A DNA stretch of 64,000 nucleotides. Origin: Phorcus lineatus. Lineage: Eukaryota; Mollusca; Gastropoda; Trochida; Trochidae. Below, piece by piece: positions 35,948 through 47,949 of the stretch; the stretch's first letter is position 1, and each line of letters starts with the position of its first letter. The stretch spans positions 27,479,497-27,543,496 of the forward strand of contig OV121082.1 of assembly GCA_921293015.1 (NCBI GenBank). Reading direction: 5' to 3'. The translations under genes were made by a program, and so were the position numbers. The notes under the pieces are model-generated. The model saw nothing but the letters and a program-made list of their open reading frames with translations. It did not search any database and was not told the DNA's origin.

Positions 35948-38340
35948 GTTGTTTATATGCTGTCACTGTGCGCATACAAACGCGCGAACCAGTTACGTTT
36001 GTGATTCCCTTCAATCCGGACATGCGCACTGGGCTTTGACCTAGATTATGTCAACAGCGAATTTCCGCTGGCCACCAGCGGGATTTTTAAATCCGTTGAA
36101 ATCGCTCTTTCTGTGTACAATCTGTCCGTAAAATCGCGCTAAATATATCGTACAATGTCCGCTCTTTCATTTGAAGACATATCATTTTTTTCCCATAGGC
36201 GTAATGTTAAAGGGGACATTATGGTTTTAAGTGATGAAAATCCAATTATTTCGAAATATATCAATTCTTTAATTTCAGTAAGCTGCCTTACGCCCACATA
36301 CAATCATAAACAAATAAAACAGAATTAGAGAGGGAGTGAATTGACAATGTTTATTCCAGCTCGTCAACTGAAAACATGGGAGTAGAGCGAGATTACAGTG
36401 ACTGTTTAGACCAGACTTTCCAAGTACTATATAACTTCCTTGAAGTGTTATAAACAACGTATATATGTGATCGATCTCTTACATAATATCCTTATTATCA
36501 TTTCCTGTTCCGAGGACAGCTGTGCTTTATTGCTTTATGCCCGACTGGTTGGCTGATAAATTAGATAACATCATTGTTGATTTCAGCTTTACCGTTCATG
36601 CATTGTATAATGTCTGAGAGACTACGTGGAATAAGATATATCTATAACAAAATGTAGATTATGCGGTTTTGCTTATGTTCAAGATTAACTATTAACTATA
36701 TTTTATATTTTTCACTATCTTTTAAATGTCAAAAGCATGTGTTCATCTACTGTGAATAATTGGCGAAAAAAAATCAAAACAAAGTAACTTTTTGTCAATT
36801 CGGGATTAGGACGAGATAATTTTTTTTGTCATTTACTAAAGTGAATCTATCATTAATTATGGCTCAGATTGTTGGTGCCCTTTTCTCTGTAAGACTGGTA
36901 AATACATGTACGTTAACAATTACTGCCAGGTTTGAAAACACCCTATCATCAAGGTAACCCTTTTAGTTAAACTTTATAACTAGTGACCGGTATATCCTTC
37001 ATGTATTCCCTTTTTATAACTATCAGTGATATTTTAAAATTATGGCAAACGTGTCTTAAATTTCTGAAAAATGATTGTGTCTTTGTTAAATGTCAACTTG
37101 GTGTTCAATTATGCTCTTAAAAAGTTGGATAACTATATGTGAATTGTATCAATATTAAAAGTGCATTGATTTTACAGTTGTTTAATCCAGGTTCAATTTA
37201 CTGCCAAATATAAAAAAAACAACCCTCAAACCCCTATCTGCCATAGATAAGAAATTTCAAATAGTTAGGAATTGAGTAATAGTGACGAAAATTCAAAAAA
37301 TATCCACACAAGTCAAAACCTAACTTTTAAAAAATATCGACAGAAATATTGTGAAGTTTGTAGTGTCCAAGCTTACAAGTTAAATGTAAACAACTGCATA
37401 ATTCCAGAGCACCAGAATTGTTTATCTAATTTTGTAAAAGGTGAGGGAAATAAAAACAAAAAAAGATTTCACTTTACAAAGATTTATATATTTTTTCTCA
37501 TATATATCTCATATCTCATATGGCAGTTCAGTTGTAGAACGATTTGTTTGAAACGACATTCTCACACGCGTATCCGGTTGGGTAATTCGCGCGTGTAAGG
37601 AAACCGCGCGCGTAGAATGCAGCGCAAAACAAACACCGCTGAGTAGAGAGCGCGCTGATTGAGTTTTACGACTCTCGCGGGGCCTCGCTAATAAAACACT
37701 GGAAGTTAAAAATTAAAGTTGTTGACCCCCTTTAAAACTGGGTGGAAATCTGATTTTTAATTTCGACCTGACAGTAAGATTAAAATTCCGAGTAATTATC
37801 TTTTCTTATGGACTGGACTCTTTCAAATTACAACAATACTATCATTGGTCATATGAGAGTATTGATATAATCACAGACAGTTGAGTTATCGATGATAACA
37901 TGGATTTTCCACATGCATAAAATAATTATTAAACCTCTCACAATATTGCACGTATGTATCTCTTTGTTACATTGGCTGTTATTTCAATTCATCATTAAAT
38001 CATATAATATATGCTGTTTGTAAATAATTATTATAAAAAAGACACCGTAATCGCTTCTTGTGTAATGAAAAGATTAGGACATCATAAACTAACCAAATCC
38101 CTTAGGTTGCCCATTTGCAATCAAAGGCTTAATATTTTATTACTAGCTTTCCCATTCCCATTTCGTTTCTATGAAGAACGCTTTGGGCAATCGCATCCAC
38201 TTTCATAAATTCAAATCTTCTTTTTTACCCTTCATGTAAAAAAGAGTTCAACGAAATGCATGACGGTTGATGTCTTTATTCAGTAGCATATGAACTAAAT
38301 AACAGATTTTCTGCATAGTAGCTATTGCACTAAATAAGGC
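35948..38340. other. Promoter-side and intergenic DNA, possible MITE
   Basis: 35950-36120 is CpG-containing and could serve the minus-strand gene starting at 35947. 'TTAAAGGGGACATTATGG' at 36209 faces CCCCCTTTAAA at 37725, which may mark an old element, but the match is only about ten bases. 37560-37690 is CpG-rich (CGCGCGTGTAAGG, CCGCGCGCG). The 108-residue frame at 37272 is low-complexity and not convincing. Confidence 0.35.
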
Positions 38341-38390
38341 TGAGAATACTTTGAATAATCATTTGAACAAAATGTCGGAAGTATTCAAAC

Positions 38391-38577
38391 CTTGTGGCGG
38401 CCGAACTTGAAAGTGGACTGAAACTGTCCAGCCCGTTCCGATGTTGTGTAACCAACGTTTTGTCAAGTTTTTATCCCTGCCAGGTTTTGGGACCTGAAAA
38501 TAAGATTTCCCGTGACCGGGGACGTCCTTTCCCCGGTCGTTTCGGTTGGAGCAGCCCCAAGCCTGACAGGCGGGCAT
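38391..38577 (-). CDS. THAP-domain protein, first exon
   Basis: The minus strand from ATG at 38577 reads MPACQAWGCSNRNDRGKDV, then SYFQVPKPGRDKNLTKRW and LHNIGTGW. This is the start of a THAP zinc finger: M-P-x-C-x4-C-S-N, then F/Y-F-x-x-P and the conserved W. The second C/H pair would lie in the next exon. The exon ends CAAG before GTTTGAA. After GTGW the open frame reads TVSVHFQVRPPQ, but the neighbouring frame reads TFKFGRHK, which suits the family better. One base therefore seems extra near 38418: an assembly error, polymorphism or decay. THAP proteins bind DNA; some are domesticated P-element transposases. Downstream exons not found. Confidence 0.65.
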
Positions 38578-38679
38578 TGCGCAGTAATGCTATTGTGCGG
38601 TGTCTCCTAATTTCGTCATGTGTCGATGACGTCATATTCCCTCTGTTTCTCGCTCTCGTTTACCGTTCGAGATAGCAAT
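38578..38679. promoter_or_regulatory. Candidate bidirectional promoter with CRE
   Basis: 102 bp separate the THAP ATG (38577, minus) from an ATG at 38680 (plus). A full palindromic CRE, TGACGTCA, lies at 38627-38634, almost at the midpoint. No TATA box. CREB/ATF-type sites in short head-to-head promoters are well known in animals; function here is inference. Confidence 0.45.
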
Positions 38680-38708
38680 ATGGCGACCACCATCAAAGCC
38701 GTCAAAAC
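38680..38708 (+). CDS. Possible first exon (MATTIKAVK...) of a divergent gene
   Basis: ATG at 38680 in GCAATATGGCG context reads MATTIKAVK and meets AC/GTAATA, an acceptable donor; otherwise a stop follows at once. No later exon can be seen before the LINE at 39.2 kb, so the gene, if real, has a large repeat-filled first intron. Product unknown. Confidence 0.3.
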
Positions 38709-39188
38709 GTAATATTTCCAACTTTGAATTTTTATTGTAATTTAAGTAAAATATCTAAAAATTATTGGCCGAAATGTATGGATTTACGAATATACATTGT
38801 TTGAAAGGCTTAATTTTCATTTTTCATTGGACTTACCCTTTAAATAGGGATTAAGCCGTTTGATATTAATCGCTTCAAGTGTTTTTTCTAATCTTGTAAT
38901 CTGGATGGTTAGCTTCTAGGATGCTGATGTTGTTCCAAAGGATGTGGTGGTCAGGGTGGGCTTGGGTGTGGTCTGATATGGCGGATTTTGAATCTTTCTT
39001 CTGTACAGAGGTTTGGTATTCTTTAATTCTTAGTTGGAGGGGGCGGGACGTTTCACCAATGTTGCTAATGTAATCCCGGAAATGTCATTGTGGGAAAGAT
39101 CAAAGAGTACTTCTACTTTCGGTATGGTTTTAGACAAGTCGCTCTTCTATTGCTAAGAAAAATTTCGATTTCGATTTCGTGATGTTTG

Positions 39189-39548
39189 GACAGACAGACA
39201 GACAGATTTTATTAGTATGAATGGCCATTTTATTAGTATGAATGGACAGACAGACAGATTTTATTAGTATGAATGGCCATAAGGCCAATAGTACATTGAC
39301 ATTCATCGTAGAATACATTCTAGAGCGCCTTGACATTAGTTATACTGAAACTAACTTACAGGTATTATTTTTGTATAATAAACAGCTAAGCGTAATAAGA
39401 TATTAGCTGACTTTGAATTTAATAAACTTATGAATTTATTTTCATTAGGATAAGTGTAATAATAACATGGTATATATTTAATTCTAACATCATTATAGAA
39501 TGGACATTCTAATAATACATGGTATTCATTTTCTAATTTACTATTATT
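39189..39548 (-). mobile_element. LINE, 3' part (split by DIRS)
   Basis: Minus strand: NNSKLENEYHVLLECPFYND continues the CSHC that ends at about 42367, giving the C-terminal CCHC knuckle of ORF2. It runs to a stop near 39351. The 3' untranslated part ends AATAAAATCTGTCTGTCTG at 39189-39210; a second partial tail at 39243-39265 duplicates about 50 bp. Confidence 0.75.
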
Positions 39549-39906
39549 TAAATACATATCTGGTGACTAGACCTAATATGCCTGCCTCCTCTAAGGCATG
39601 CTTTATTTCAACCTTATTATCACAGACGAAACTTTAAACAGTGGAGTAGGGGATGCGTTAAATCCCCCTTCAAGGGCGGTAAGTCAGTGGTCTCGTGACG
39701 TCACTCCAAGAAGCCTTCACTCTCCTCTCAGTTGCAGAGCAAAACAGTCGTTTAAGTTTTCGCTCTCGACTCTGGGTATTTCTAGCATTATTCTTCGCTG
39801 CTTTTGCTAACCTTACTTTTTATTCAATTAAAGGCATGTTTCTACGCCTAATCTACACGCTCATGACCTGACCCGCAGGGGGAGGTTATTCCTCCGCCCG
39901 TTACAG

Positions 39907-40479
39907 GTGTTCCTGAGCCCCCACATCAGGAAGGCGCGGTGTCGTCACGCCATAGCTCTGACCACAGACCTGCATAGCTTCCTAGCTTGGTCGCGGGTAG
40001 ACGAGAGTTTTTTCTCCGGGGTTCCACTACGGCCTCATTCCCCCTCAGCTAACCTGTTCGTAGACACCTCAACTCAGGGGTGTAGGGCGCATCTGGGTCA
40101 CGAACAGGTGGCGGGAATCTGGTCTCAGTCAGAGAAGAACTCACACATCAACGTCCTCGAGTTGGACACAGTCCGCCTAGCCATTCAACACTGGCAAGTC
40201 CCCCTGCGAGGGCAGTGCCTACTAGTCCACACAGACAGTTCAGCGGCTGCTTGGTCGATAAACAAACAGGGGTCCACCAAGGCCGAGTCTCTGCTACGCG
40301 TGTCGCTCTGGCTCTTCGAGCTAGTGGACACTGTAGAACTGCACATTCGAGCAGTCCACATTCCAGGTGCCAAGAACATCTTGGCGGACGAGCTGTCGCG
40401 ACCCGATGCCCCTCCTCCAACGAAGTGGCAACTGAACCCTGTGGTCTTCAGGGGTTGTGTCTCCAGTGTGTCTCCCTGA
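39907..40479 (+). mobile_element. DIRS RNase H part
   Basis: LFVDTSTQGCRAHLG, INVLELDTVRLAI, LLVHTDSSAAAWSINKQGS and IPGAKNILADELSRPD supply the D-E-D-D residues of RNase H in the DIRS/Gypsy style. It lies upstream of the recombinase part. Confidence 0.85.
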
Positions 40480-40785
40480 TAGACCTGTTCCCGACGTGCC
40501 TCAATCATCAGCTACCAGCTTATGTCTCCCCAGTACCAGACCCTCGAGCGATGGGCTTAGACGCACTCTCTTTAGGGTGGGAGGGGATGGACGCCTATGT
40601 TTTTCCGCCGCCGGCCATCCTCTCTCAGGTGGTAGCCAAGATAGGGACAACTCGGGTCCTTCGTTCGTTCCTCTCTGGCATCTCTGGAATCAGGAACCTG
40701 TGCCAATTCAGCCGCGGAGAAATCTGCTCCTCAGCAGGCCAAGCGGAAGGTTAAACGAGAACCCTCAGGTGTTCTGCCTTCACTC

Positions 40786-41760
40786 TTGGCTTGTATTAAG
40801 AGAGGGTTAAGGAGCAGTGGTTACTCTAGGTGTGTCGCCAATGCCATAGCTACCTCTCATAGGAAGACCACTAGGAAACTCTATGATTTCCAGTGGCAGG
40901 CCTTCGCCTCCTTCTGTGCTCAGCGGGGTTTCGTCCCGGTAGAGGCCTCTGTTCCTCAGTTAGCAAAGTACTTAGTGTACCTGCGCAACACCAGGCATCT
41001 TAAGGCGACCTCAATTAACACCAACATGTCTGCTATCCTCTCTGTTCTTAGGAAGAGGTCGCCAGGGTTAGATGTGTCGGTCTTCAAGGGCCTCATTAAG
41101 ACCTTCCGTTCTGTGGACAGCAGAACTAGGGTTCGTCCACCCAAGTGGGATTTAGCCGTCGTGCTCAGCCATCTTCGCTCCGATAGGTATGAACCGCTCT
41201 CTCTGACGTTCCCCTCCTCCCTCTCACCATCAAGGTCATCTTTCTGGTGGCCATGGCCTCCGCAGCTCGGATTTCAGAAATCCATGCTTTGCAGGCGGAC
41301 CTTCTACTTTTCGAGGTCAGGGAGGGAGGGTCAGCCTTACTTGGTTTAGCTCCTGACTTCGTCTGCAAAAACCAAGCAGCTGATGAGGCTGGCCGTACGT
41401 TCTCTATTCCGGCACTGGGGTCTGACCTGGGAGAGATAGATCTCTCTCTGTGTCCGGTTAGGGCGTTGAGGTTTATGTGCAGCGTACACGCAGGCTGAGG
41501 GATGGCAGGCGTCGTCTGTTCTTGCCTCACTCGCCAAGGAGCACGAAAGAGCTGGACAAGAGAGCGTTCCAACCGCATGAGATCCGAGCTAACCACTGTA
41601 ACATTGCGGTCTCGGACGTCATGGCGGGGTGTTTTTGGCATTCATTACCTACGAGATCTCTCCACAGCAGATCTCGAAGGCATCTCTAGGCTGGATCCGC
41701 AGGTTTTTGCTCAGGCGAAGGTGGTCCCCCCGACCAGACCGAGAAGGGCACAGTCCTCTT
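40786..41760 (+). mobile_element. DIRS tyrosine recombinase part, decayed
   Basis: The core-binding half reads SHRKTTRKLYDFQWQAFASF, then LAKYLVYLRNTRHLKATSI. The catalytic half keeps AMASAARISEIHAL and, further on, PHEIRANH and HYLRDLSTADL, matching the R...HxxR...Y layout. In DIRS elements this enzyme replaces the DDE integrase and explains the lack of ordinary target duplications. Broken. Confidence 0.8.
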
Positions 41761-42015
41761 AGGAGGAGGGTCTCTGTTGTTGCTTTTTTGTACTTCGCTT
41801 TTAAACCCCCCTCCACATAGGGGTCGGGGACAGTATGTTAATAAGAAGTTGAGTGGCTGGGTTGTCTCTTCGATCCGCTAAGCGGTAGAGATAGTGTCTC
41901 CCGGCTATACCTTGTCCTCACCACAGGGTGGAGGACTCGTAAGTTAGCTTACACTCAGGGCTTGTCGCTGATCTCGTCTCTCCCATATATCTACTGAGAG
42001 GATTCTAGGCATAGT

Positions 42016-42105
42016 AGGTCTAGTCAACAGATATGTATTTAAATAATAGTACGTTTTTGATTAAACGTAATTATTTATACTTACCTGTTGACTAGACCTA
42101 CGCGC
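42016..42105 (+). repeat. DIRS internal complementary region
   Basis: It holds both terminal sequences joined head to head across AATAATAGT (42042-42050). In the known DIRS cycle it templates closure of a circular DNA intermediate. Confidence 0.8.
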
Positions 42106-43296
42106 TAGTCCCGCCCATCCTCCCCGCTTGGTCTGTCTTGCCTTTTATTGGCCTGTTCGGAGAGTGAAGGCTTCTGGGAGTGACGTCACGAGACCACTGA
42201 CTTACCACCCTTGGGGGGGATTTTACGCATCCCCTACTCCACTGTTTGAAGTTTCATCTGTGATAATAAGGTTGAAATACAGCATGCCTAGAGGAGGCAG
42301 GCATGGTAGGTCTAGTCAACAGGTAAGTATAAATAATTACGTTTAATCAAAAACGTACTATTATTACAATGAGAGCACATAGCAATAGCGATATCTGCAC
42401 TTTTTGATCTTCTATATAGTTGTATCCTAAAACTGGAAATATCACAACGGAATTTAGTCAGTGCTCTACGTAAATAAAGCGGGGGTAGCACTCGCAAATA
42501 CGTTTCTGGCATGACATCAAATTTAAATGTTGAATACGTTTTCAAATATTTGGAAGACGTCATAGTAGCTGACCACTCTTGACAATAAATATCTTTACAT
42601 CTTTGTTTGAACATGCTCATGAACAATTCCTTATTACCTACATCCTGGTTCAGCCAAGCATAAGATAAGCCATACTGGAATGATAACCGACGCACTGATG
42701 AAGTCCAGTTAAAATCACCTGAATCGTTTTGAGTTGCGGCAATCGGGTTGTCTGAGCAACCGTACCCAAAATGATATAACTATAGCTTTATAGTTAACAT
42801 GTAGAGGATATCGTCCACATTCAGCTAGTACAGCTTTTGAGGATGAGCGGTAACCAACTCCTAAAAAACGAATTTACAAAAGTTTGAATGTACTTTTTCT
42901 ATATCATTACGAGACACTATCCCCCAAATTTCTGCCCCATACAATAGAATAGGTTATATTTTCCAATCAAATATCTTGAAAGCAAAATGTTTGGAAGTAC
43001 AGATTTATAGGCACAGATGAATTTTTTAATTTGGTAAAGGGCCTTTTCTGCTTGTGCAGATAGCACTTCACAAGCTTTAGAAGACATATTACGACATGAC
43101 AAAGTTAATCCAAGATACTTATAGTAGTTGACAGTTTCAACTTTCTCGTTACCAATGTAGCATTGTTCATGTTTAGACAATTAACCGCCTTTTTTGAACA
43201 CTACGACTTTAGTCTTGCCAGTGTTTATTGAAAGTCCCCATTCCTTACAATACCTTTCGAGAACATCAATTTCTTTTGAAGATTTATTATACTGTC

Positions 43297-44193
43297 TCAA
43301 AATATTGCAACATCGTCAGCAAACAGGAGAATTGAGAGTGCGTCGACAGCTTCGTCGATGAATGCACCGCTAAAATTACTGTTCACTATATCTTTAACAA
43401 GTTCCTCAATGTATAATATGAATAGGATGGGTGATAAGATGCATCCTTGGCGGACGCCAGTCGTAGAATTAAATGCTTCGGTCATCGTTTGTTTACTATA
43501 TCGAACTGCTGATTTCACATTTTTGTACATATTACGAAGGAGTGTGTATATTTTACCATGTAGGCCATTATTCAGAAGAACAGATAGAAGCTTGTTTCTA
43601 TCCACAGTGTCAAAAGCTTTCTTAAAATCTACGAATATACAATAGAACTTGCCACGTTTCTTTCTTATGTATTTATGTATAATAGAATATAAAGTGAAAA
43701 CGTGGTCGGTTGTGCTGTAATCTTCCCTACATCCTGCCTGTGACTCTGATAACAGTTCTTGAGTCGAAATCCACATTTTAATTCGGGCCTCTACAATATA
43801 CATAAATACTTTGCTTAGAATATCAAGAAGAGCAATATTCCTATAGTTATTTGGGTCATTCCTACTTCCAGTCTTATACAGAGGTACAATCAAACCCATG
43901 TTCCACTGTTGTGGAAGAATTCCAGTGTTCAATATTTCATTTAAGTAACGTTTATAAAATGGGAGTAATAATGAACATGACTCCTTAAGAGCTTCCGTTG
44001 GAATGCCACCTGCTCTAGGGGACTTACCATTTTTAAGATGTGTGATAGAATTAATGGTTTCTTGGTCAGACATGTCGGTAGCTAATATAACATCACAATT
44101 TCTGCACTGGTCACAATTAGCAACATCATGTCTTTCTAGGTATTCTATGATATCTCTGTCAAATTGTGAGTTTGCGGTGGATTTTGTGTTCAA
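43297..44193 (-). pseudogene. LINE reverse transcriptase domain
   Basis: 298 residues open. Visible are NGKSPRAGGIPTEALK, WNMGLIVPLYKTGSRNDP, NYRNIALLDILSKVF, IFVDFKKAFDTVDRNKL (first catalytic D), GVRQGCILSPILFILYI and FADDVAIF (catalytic DD) at the end. These are motifs 1-5 of a non-LTR reverse transcriptase; the frame is lost straight after FADDVAIF. The enzyme would prime on nicked target DNA. Confidence 0.92.
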
Positions 44194-44612
44194 GAGGCCC
44201 TAAAGTAATCAAACCATATATCGGCTGTTATGTTTGCAGGATCGAAGTTAGTGTCACAATGTTGTTTGATTGTTTTCCAGAATTGTTTACACATGTTACT
44301 TTTAGCTGCATTCGAAATTTCAGTTGCTATTTCTTTTCATACGCTGCTTTCTTTTCTTTGCATAATTTCTTCAAGCATTTTTTCGTTTCTAGATATTGTG
44401 TGCAGTGTCGAATGTCATTTGTTTTCCGAAATGTATCGAGAAGTACGTACTTTTCACGTTTTAGGTTCTCGCATTCTTTGTCAAACCATTTAGGCTGCTG
44501 TTTATATTGTTTTCTTGTGTCATGTGCCTGGTTTTGGTTCGTGTATAGGAGAGGGCAAAGCAACGGTTGAAAAGGTATAAAAAGCATGTCAAGGTTGAAT
44601 TTACATCTCGGT

Positions 44613-45909
44613 TTATACAACTATCAAATTTGTCATTAAAAGAATCAAGAGCTCAGCTCTCCAAGTGAATCGTTCTACGTGTTGTGTGCGAGACTGCGTG
44701 CATGCTTCACGTGCATCTGACTGGTCACGTGACGTTATCATGTCAACTGCTAGAGGGAGGTGGTCAGAGTCGGTTTTTGATAATATTTTGAAATTGATAA
44801 AGCGTTTGTAGATATCAGTTGACACCATGCAGTAATCAACAACACTATTTCCTTGCCAACCTATAAACGTGAAGTTACCTTTGCTGTCCCACCCTGACCT
44901 CCCATTCAGAACATGTATTTTTAAATTACTGCACATCCGTAATAGCTGTGTCCCTTGTATATTGACAATTTTATCTTTAGAATTTCTTACTATGTTGAAT
45001 GGGTCGCTATATTAGTCTATCTCTTCAATTGGCAGGTAGTTTACATCGTCATTTTCAAAGCATTGCTCCTGACCAATGCGAGCGTTTAAATCCCGTAAGA
45101 TAGTGAATGTCGGATTAGGAAAGTCTATATTCAATGAAATAAGTCTTAACTCCAAAAGTTCAATGCCAATAGCGTCCTGTGAGTTTGCTGCTGTGGTGGT
45201 TGCATCCTGCACATACACAAAGCCCATGATATTCTGTTGAGGGAGTATATGCTTGATTGGAGGAAGACGCAATCTGGCCATTCACTGTGGAGACGAGTGA
45301 AGAGAGACGACAGCGACTTCCTGACGTAGACTGCTATACCACCACTGTATCTACCCAGTGAGTGCGTCTTCTGCTGGACACACTGATAGCATATGTGACC
45401 TGGAAATACATGTTCAAAGTCTGCAGTATTTTTGCCCATGTTTCATTCAAAGCAAAAACATCAAATGAATTAAGAAAATTTAGATTTTGAACTTTTGAAT
45501 ATAATCCATTGATATTCCAAGTTAAGATAGATAAATTTGCCCGAGAATGTGTTTTATTTGTCATATGATTATAATTATTATCTTCAACCTTGTCATTAAC
45601 AAGTAAGACATGGCCACGACCACTCCCCCAGCTCTCCGAGTCTGTCCGAGGATGTGTTTGTGTATCAGCTACACAGGACTGGCTCGCTTCTCTGCTGCGT
45701 TGGCCGCTACGATCGGTCTCCGGGAGGTGAGACAAGTTGTCCTGTCGTCTGGTTGTATCCCCACTGCGGGCTATCTGCTCAGTACCTGTAGACTTGCCCT
45801 GACGGTTTATCCGGACATGCCTTCCTATCTCTTGTTTTTGAACAAAATCATATCTGTAGGAGGTGCCATTGACTACCAGTTTGTCGTAGGGAAACATAGC
45901 ACTCATCAC
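44613..45909 (-). pseudogene. LINE AP endonuclease domain, in pieces
   Basis: LTWNINGLYSKVQNLNFLN and VFALNETW (45560-45470), RDLNARIGQEQ (about 45090), GNFTFIGWQGNSVVDYCMV and SDHLPLAVD (44870-44740) are the N/E, DxN and SDH motifs of APE-type LINE endonucleases. They sit in at least three frames. Confidence 0.85.
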
Positions 45910-45935
45910 CTTTCTGCCTATTCTCTTTCACGTAT

Positions 45936-46394
45936 TCACAGAGTATTTTCCTCGTCTGTCTGACAGGTGTTTTTGTGTGTTATGGATAATGAAAAATACC
46001 CTTTGGTCCACGTTGATCCAGCCTGGGTGAAGTCCGGAGCTACTCGGTATTTTCTGTTGCCCTTTAAATTCTCCCTCGCTGCCTGGAGAATATTGTCTCT
46101 GTACTTGTAAGAGGAAACTTTTACTATGATTGGGCGAGGCGAGCGCCTAGTATTAAGTGTATGTGCTCGCTCAACACCTATGTCTGCCACCTGACTACTG
46201 CTGAACTTCAGTTCATCCCGCATAAAAGTTTTAATTTTTTCATGACTATCATTCCAATTTTCTTTCTCATTTTCTTCAATTCCAAAGAATAATAGATTTT
46301 CCCTCCTTGATTGTGCTTCTAAATTTTCTAGCTTTCGTGACATTGCTGAGTTTTCTTCTTCAATCTGGAGACTTTGTCCACGTATATTGTTCAA
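45936..46394 (-). pseudogene. LINE ORF1, C-terminal half (L1 ORF1p-like)
   Basis: LEAQSRRENLLFFGIEEN, then ERAHTLNTRRSPRPIIVKVS and YRDNILQAARENLKG. This is the RRM plus C-terminal domain of Transposase_22-type ORF1 proteins, preceded by the end of a coiled coil (EENSAMSRKLENLEAQS). Such proteins coat the LINE RNA. The N-terminus is missing. Confidence 0.82.
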
Positions 46395-46400
46395 TATAAA

Positions 46401-47940
46401 TCAATTCTGATTTTAAAAGAAACTCGATGGGTTGCCTTATCTAAGTGTTAAGATAATTTTAATGACTTTTTGAAGGAAAACTATGTAATCAAAACCTAAG
46501 CCTAAGGCAGATGTCGAATGTCATGTAAAAGTGTAACAGAGTGTTATTTTAATATGTATGTAAATAATTTTCAAGAAAACAACAATAAAAATCTTCCAAT
46601 AAAAAATGGTTTATTTTCTGTATTAGTTGCACGGCAATGTTGTGCAGGTCTGGTGAAGGGAATTCTGTTGGTGGTGTTTTCCTGTGCTATCTTTAGCGCA
46701 GCGTCACAGCACGTGCTTTTCATGCGCCTGTGCTTTTCATGCGCCCGTGCTGGGTTGCCTCGTGGTCTTCTCTCATTGCTTCGAGTGTCCTGGCAGTGAA
46801 AGGTTGTTTTTCATATTTGAGGTTGGTGCTAAGTTATTGTTAATATTTATAAAGTTAATCTCAAATTGTTAATAAATGCTAATATATTTTCTAATCCACC
46901 CAAGGTTATAACTATAGTTATATGATTTATTGTGTATTTGTGATGTGCGTATGAAATGTGTATTTCATGTGTGAATTAATTGTGTTTAAGTATTCTAATG
47001 AAGACAACGTGGTATTAACCAATAAGCCTGGTCGTACTGACGGGTAAGACAATAATGCATATACATGTCATTGATGTGTAACATGTTTTTCAATTATCTA
47101 CTATGTTCAAATGTAAAGCATAAATTGCATTACTTGCCATTGTGGACTTTTCATGGTTCTATATGTTTCATGCCGTAAATCTATAACTTGTGTCACAGCT
47201 TAACTATTTGATCTTTTGTTGCATTATAAATGCGCAGTGAAGTGTCTTAAGTCGGCAGGGTTCAAAGCATCCCCTCGCCACGCTAATCAGAGCTCGAGGC
47301 AGTAATTGAACGGCCGCTGTCCTGCTGACTTGACATTATGCAACAGTTTCAAACTGACATCTGTTGTGTAGTTTTAATGTAATTTGACCCTATTGTCCAT
47401 ATTTTATAAAGGCTCGTCCATATCGTTAATCAGGCAGACAGGTTCGGAGTCGCAGCTACGGCACGACACAATCCCCGACTTCTCTCGCCTGTGGACGCCA
47501 TTATTGTACAAGTTCTGGTGAAAACCTCCCGCAGAAAATATAGAAGAAAAACACAAAGTCTTCTTGTTTGTCATCATTTGAATTCGGCTTGCCACTTTAA
47601 GTGGAGAAACACATATGTTGTATTTCAAGCTGTGTTACTTGTTTGAATGAATACCTATTTCTATTTTTGTGTATTGTAATTGTTCATACTTATTGTGTGA
47701 TGTGATGACAGAATTATATGCAATTTGATGTAAGATATTTATGAATATAATGTGTGTTGCAGGGTTTTGATTGAGTGATTGGATTGCGCACGTGTAACCC
47801 ACGTAACCCGAATAAACTGAACCACCCCCACAACGAGTCATGTTATTCTTGGCATGGAGCTGTTATAAAAGCTAGTTGCATCATACGAGATAAATGTTTA
47901 AATTATACACCATATGGTAGCTTATTTTAGTCTATGACAC
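46401..47940. other. No gene recognised
   Basis: AT-rich with a GC-richer part at 47250-47560. A short inverted match (AAGTCGGCAGG at 47249, CCTGCTGACTT at 47321) is the only structure noted. Confidence 0.35.
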
Positions 47941-47949
47941 AACCATAAG

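Larger units (their letters stand above)
39540..42366 (+). mobile_element. DIRS-type tyrosine-recombinase retrotransposon, broken, internally deleted
   Basis: RNase H and tyrosine recombinase are visible in DIRS order; gag and reverse transcriptase are absent. The ends are inverted repeats (39550-39735 against 42172-42345; shared 'GACGTCAC', 'GGGATGCGT', GTCTAGTCA). An internal complementary region at 42016-42105 matches the left end with its first half (AGATATGTATTTAAATAATAGT) and the right end with its second half ('ACGTTTTTGATTAAACGTAA'). This arrangement is diagnostic of DIRS. It carries several breaks. It is inserted in the C-terminal coding part of a LINE, so it is younger than that LINE. 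Confidence 0.88.
42367..46400 (-). mobile_element. LINE (APE-type non-LTR), 5'-truncated and decayed, main part
   Basis: Minus strand, in order: ORF1 C-terminal half (46394-45936); APE endonuclease (about 45560-44720); linker PKWFDKECENLKREKY (44500); reverse transcriptase (44193-43297); thumb and C-terminal parts (43180-42917, 42695-42312, including the knuckle CSHC). The pieces lie in different frames with several stops and shifts, perhaps six or more, so the copy is dead. It continues at 39548-39189 beyond the DIRS insertion. The start near 46400 lacks the ORF1 N-terminus, as expected from incomplete reverse transcription. Clade not settled; an L1-like ORF1 plus APE and a CCHC end would fit several. 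Confidence 0.85.

Noticed and set aside
37272-37598. 108-codon plus-strand frame (MSNSDENSKNIHTSQNL)
   Set aside because: Low-complexity, Asn/Lys-rich, no splice signals, no recognisable family.
36209-37735. Possible MITE with TTAAAGGGG ends
   Set aside because: Only about ten bases match between the two ends and no target duplication could be shown.
38011-38208. 65-codon plus-strand frame (MLFVNNYYKKDTVIASCVMK)
   Set aside because: No homology recognised, no splice context; consistent with chance in AT-rich DNA.
39130-39336. 68-codon minus-strand frame with repeated IHTNK/CLS pieces
   Set aside because: It is the TCTG-repeat tail of the LINE read in frame.
40148-40508. Minus-strand frames of 90 and 107 codons across the DIRS RNase H part
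   Set aside because: Shadows of the GC-rich plus-strand coding sequence.
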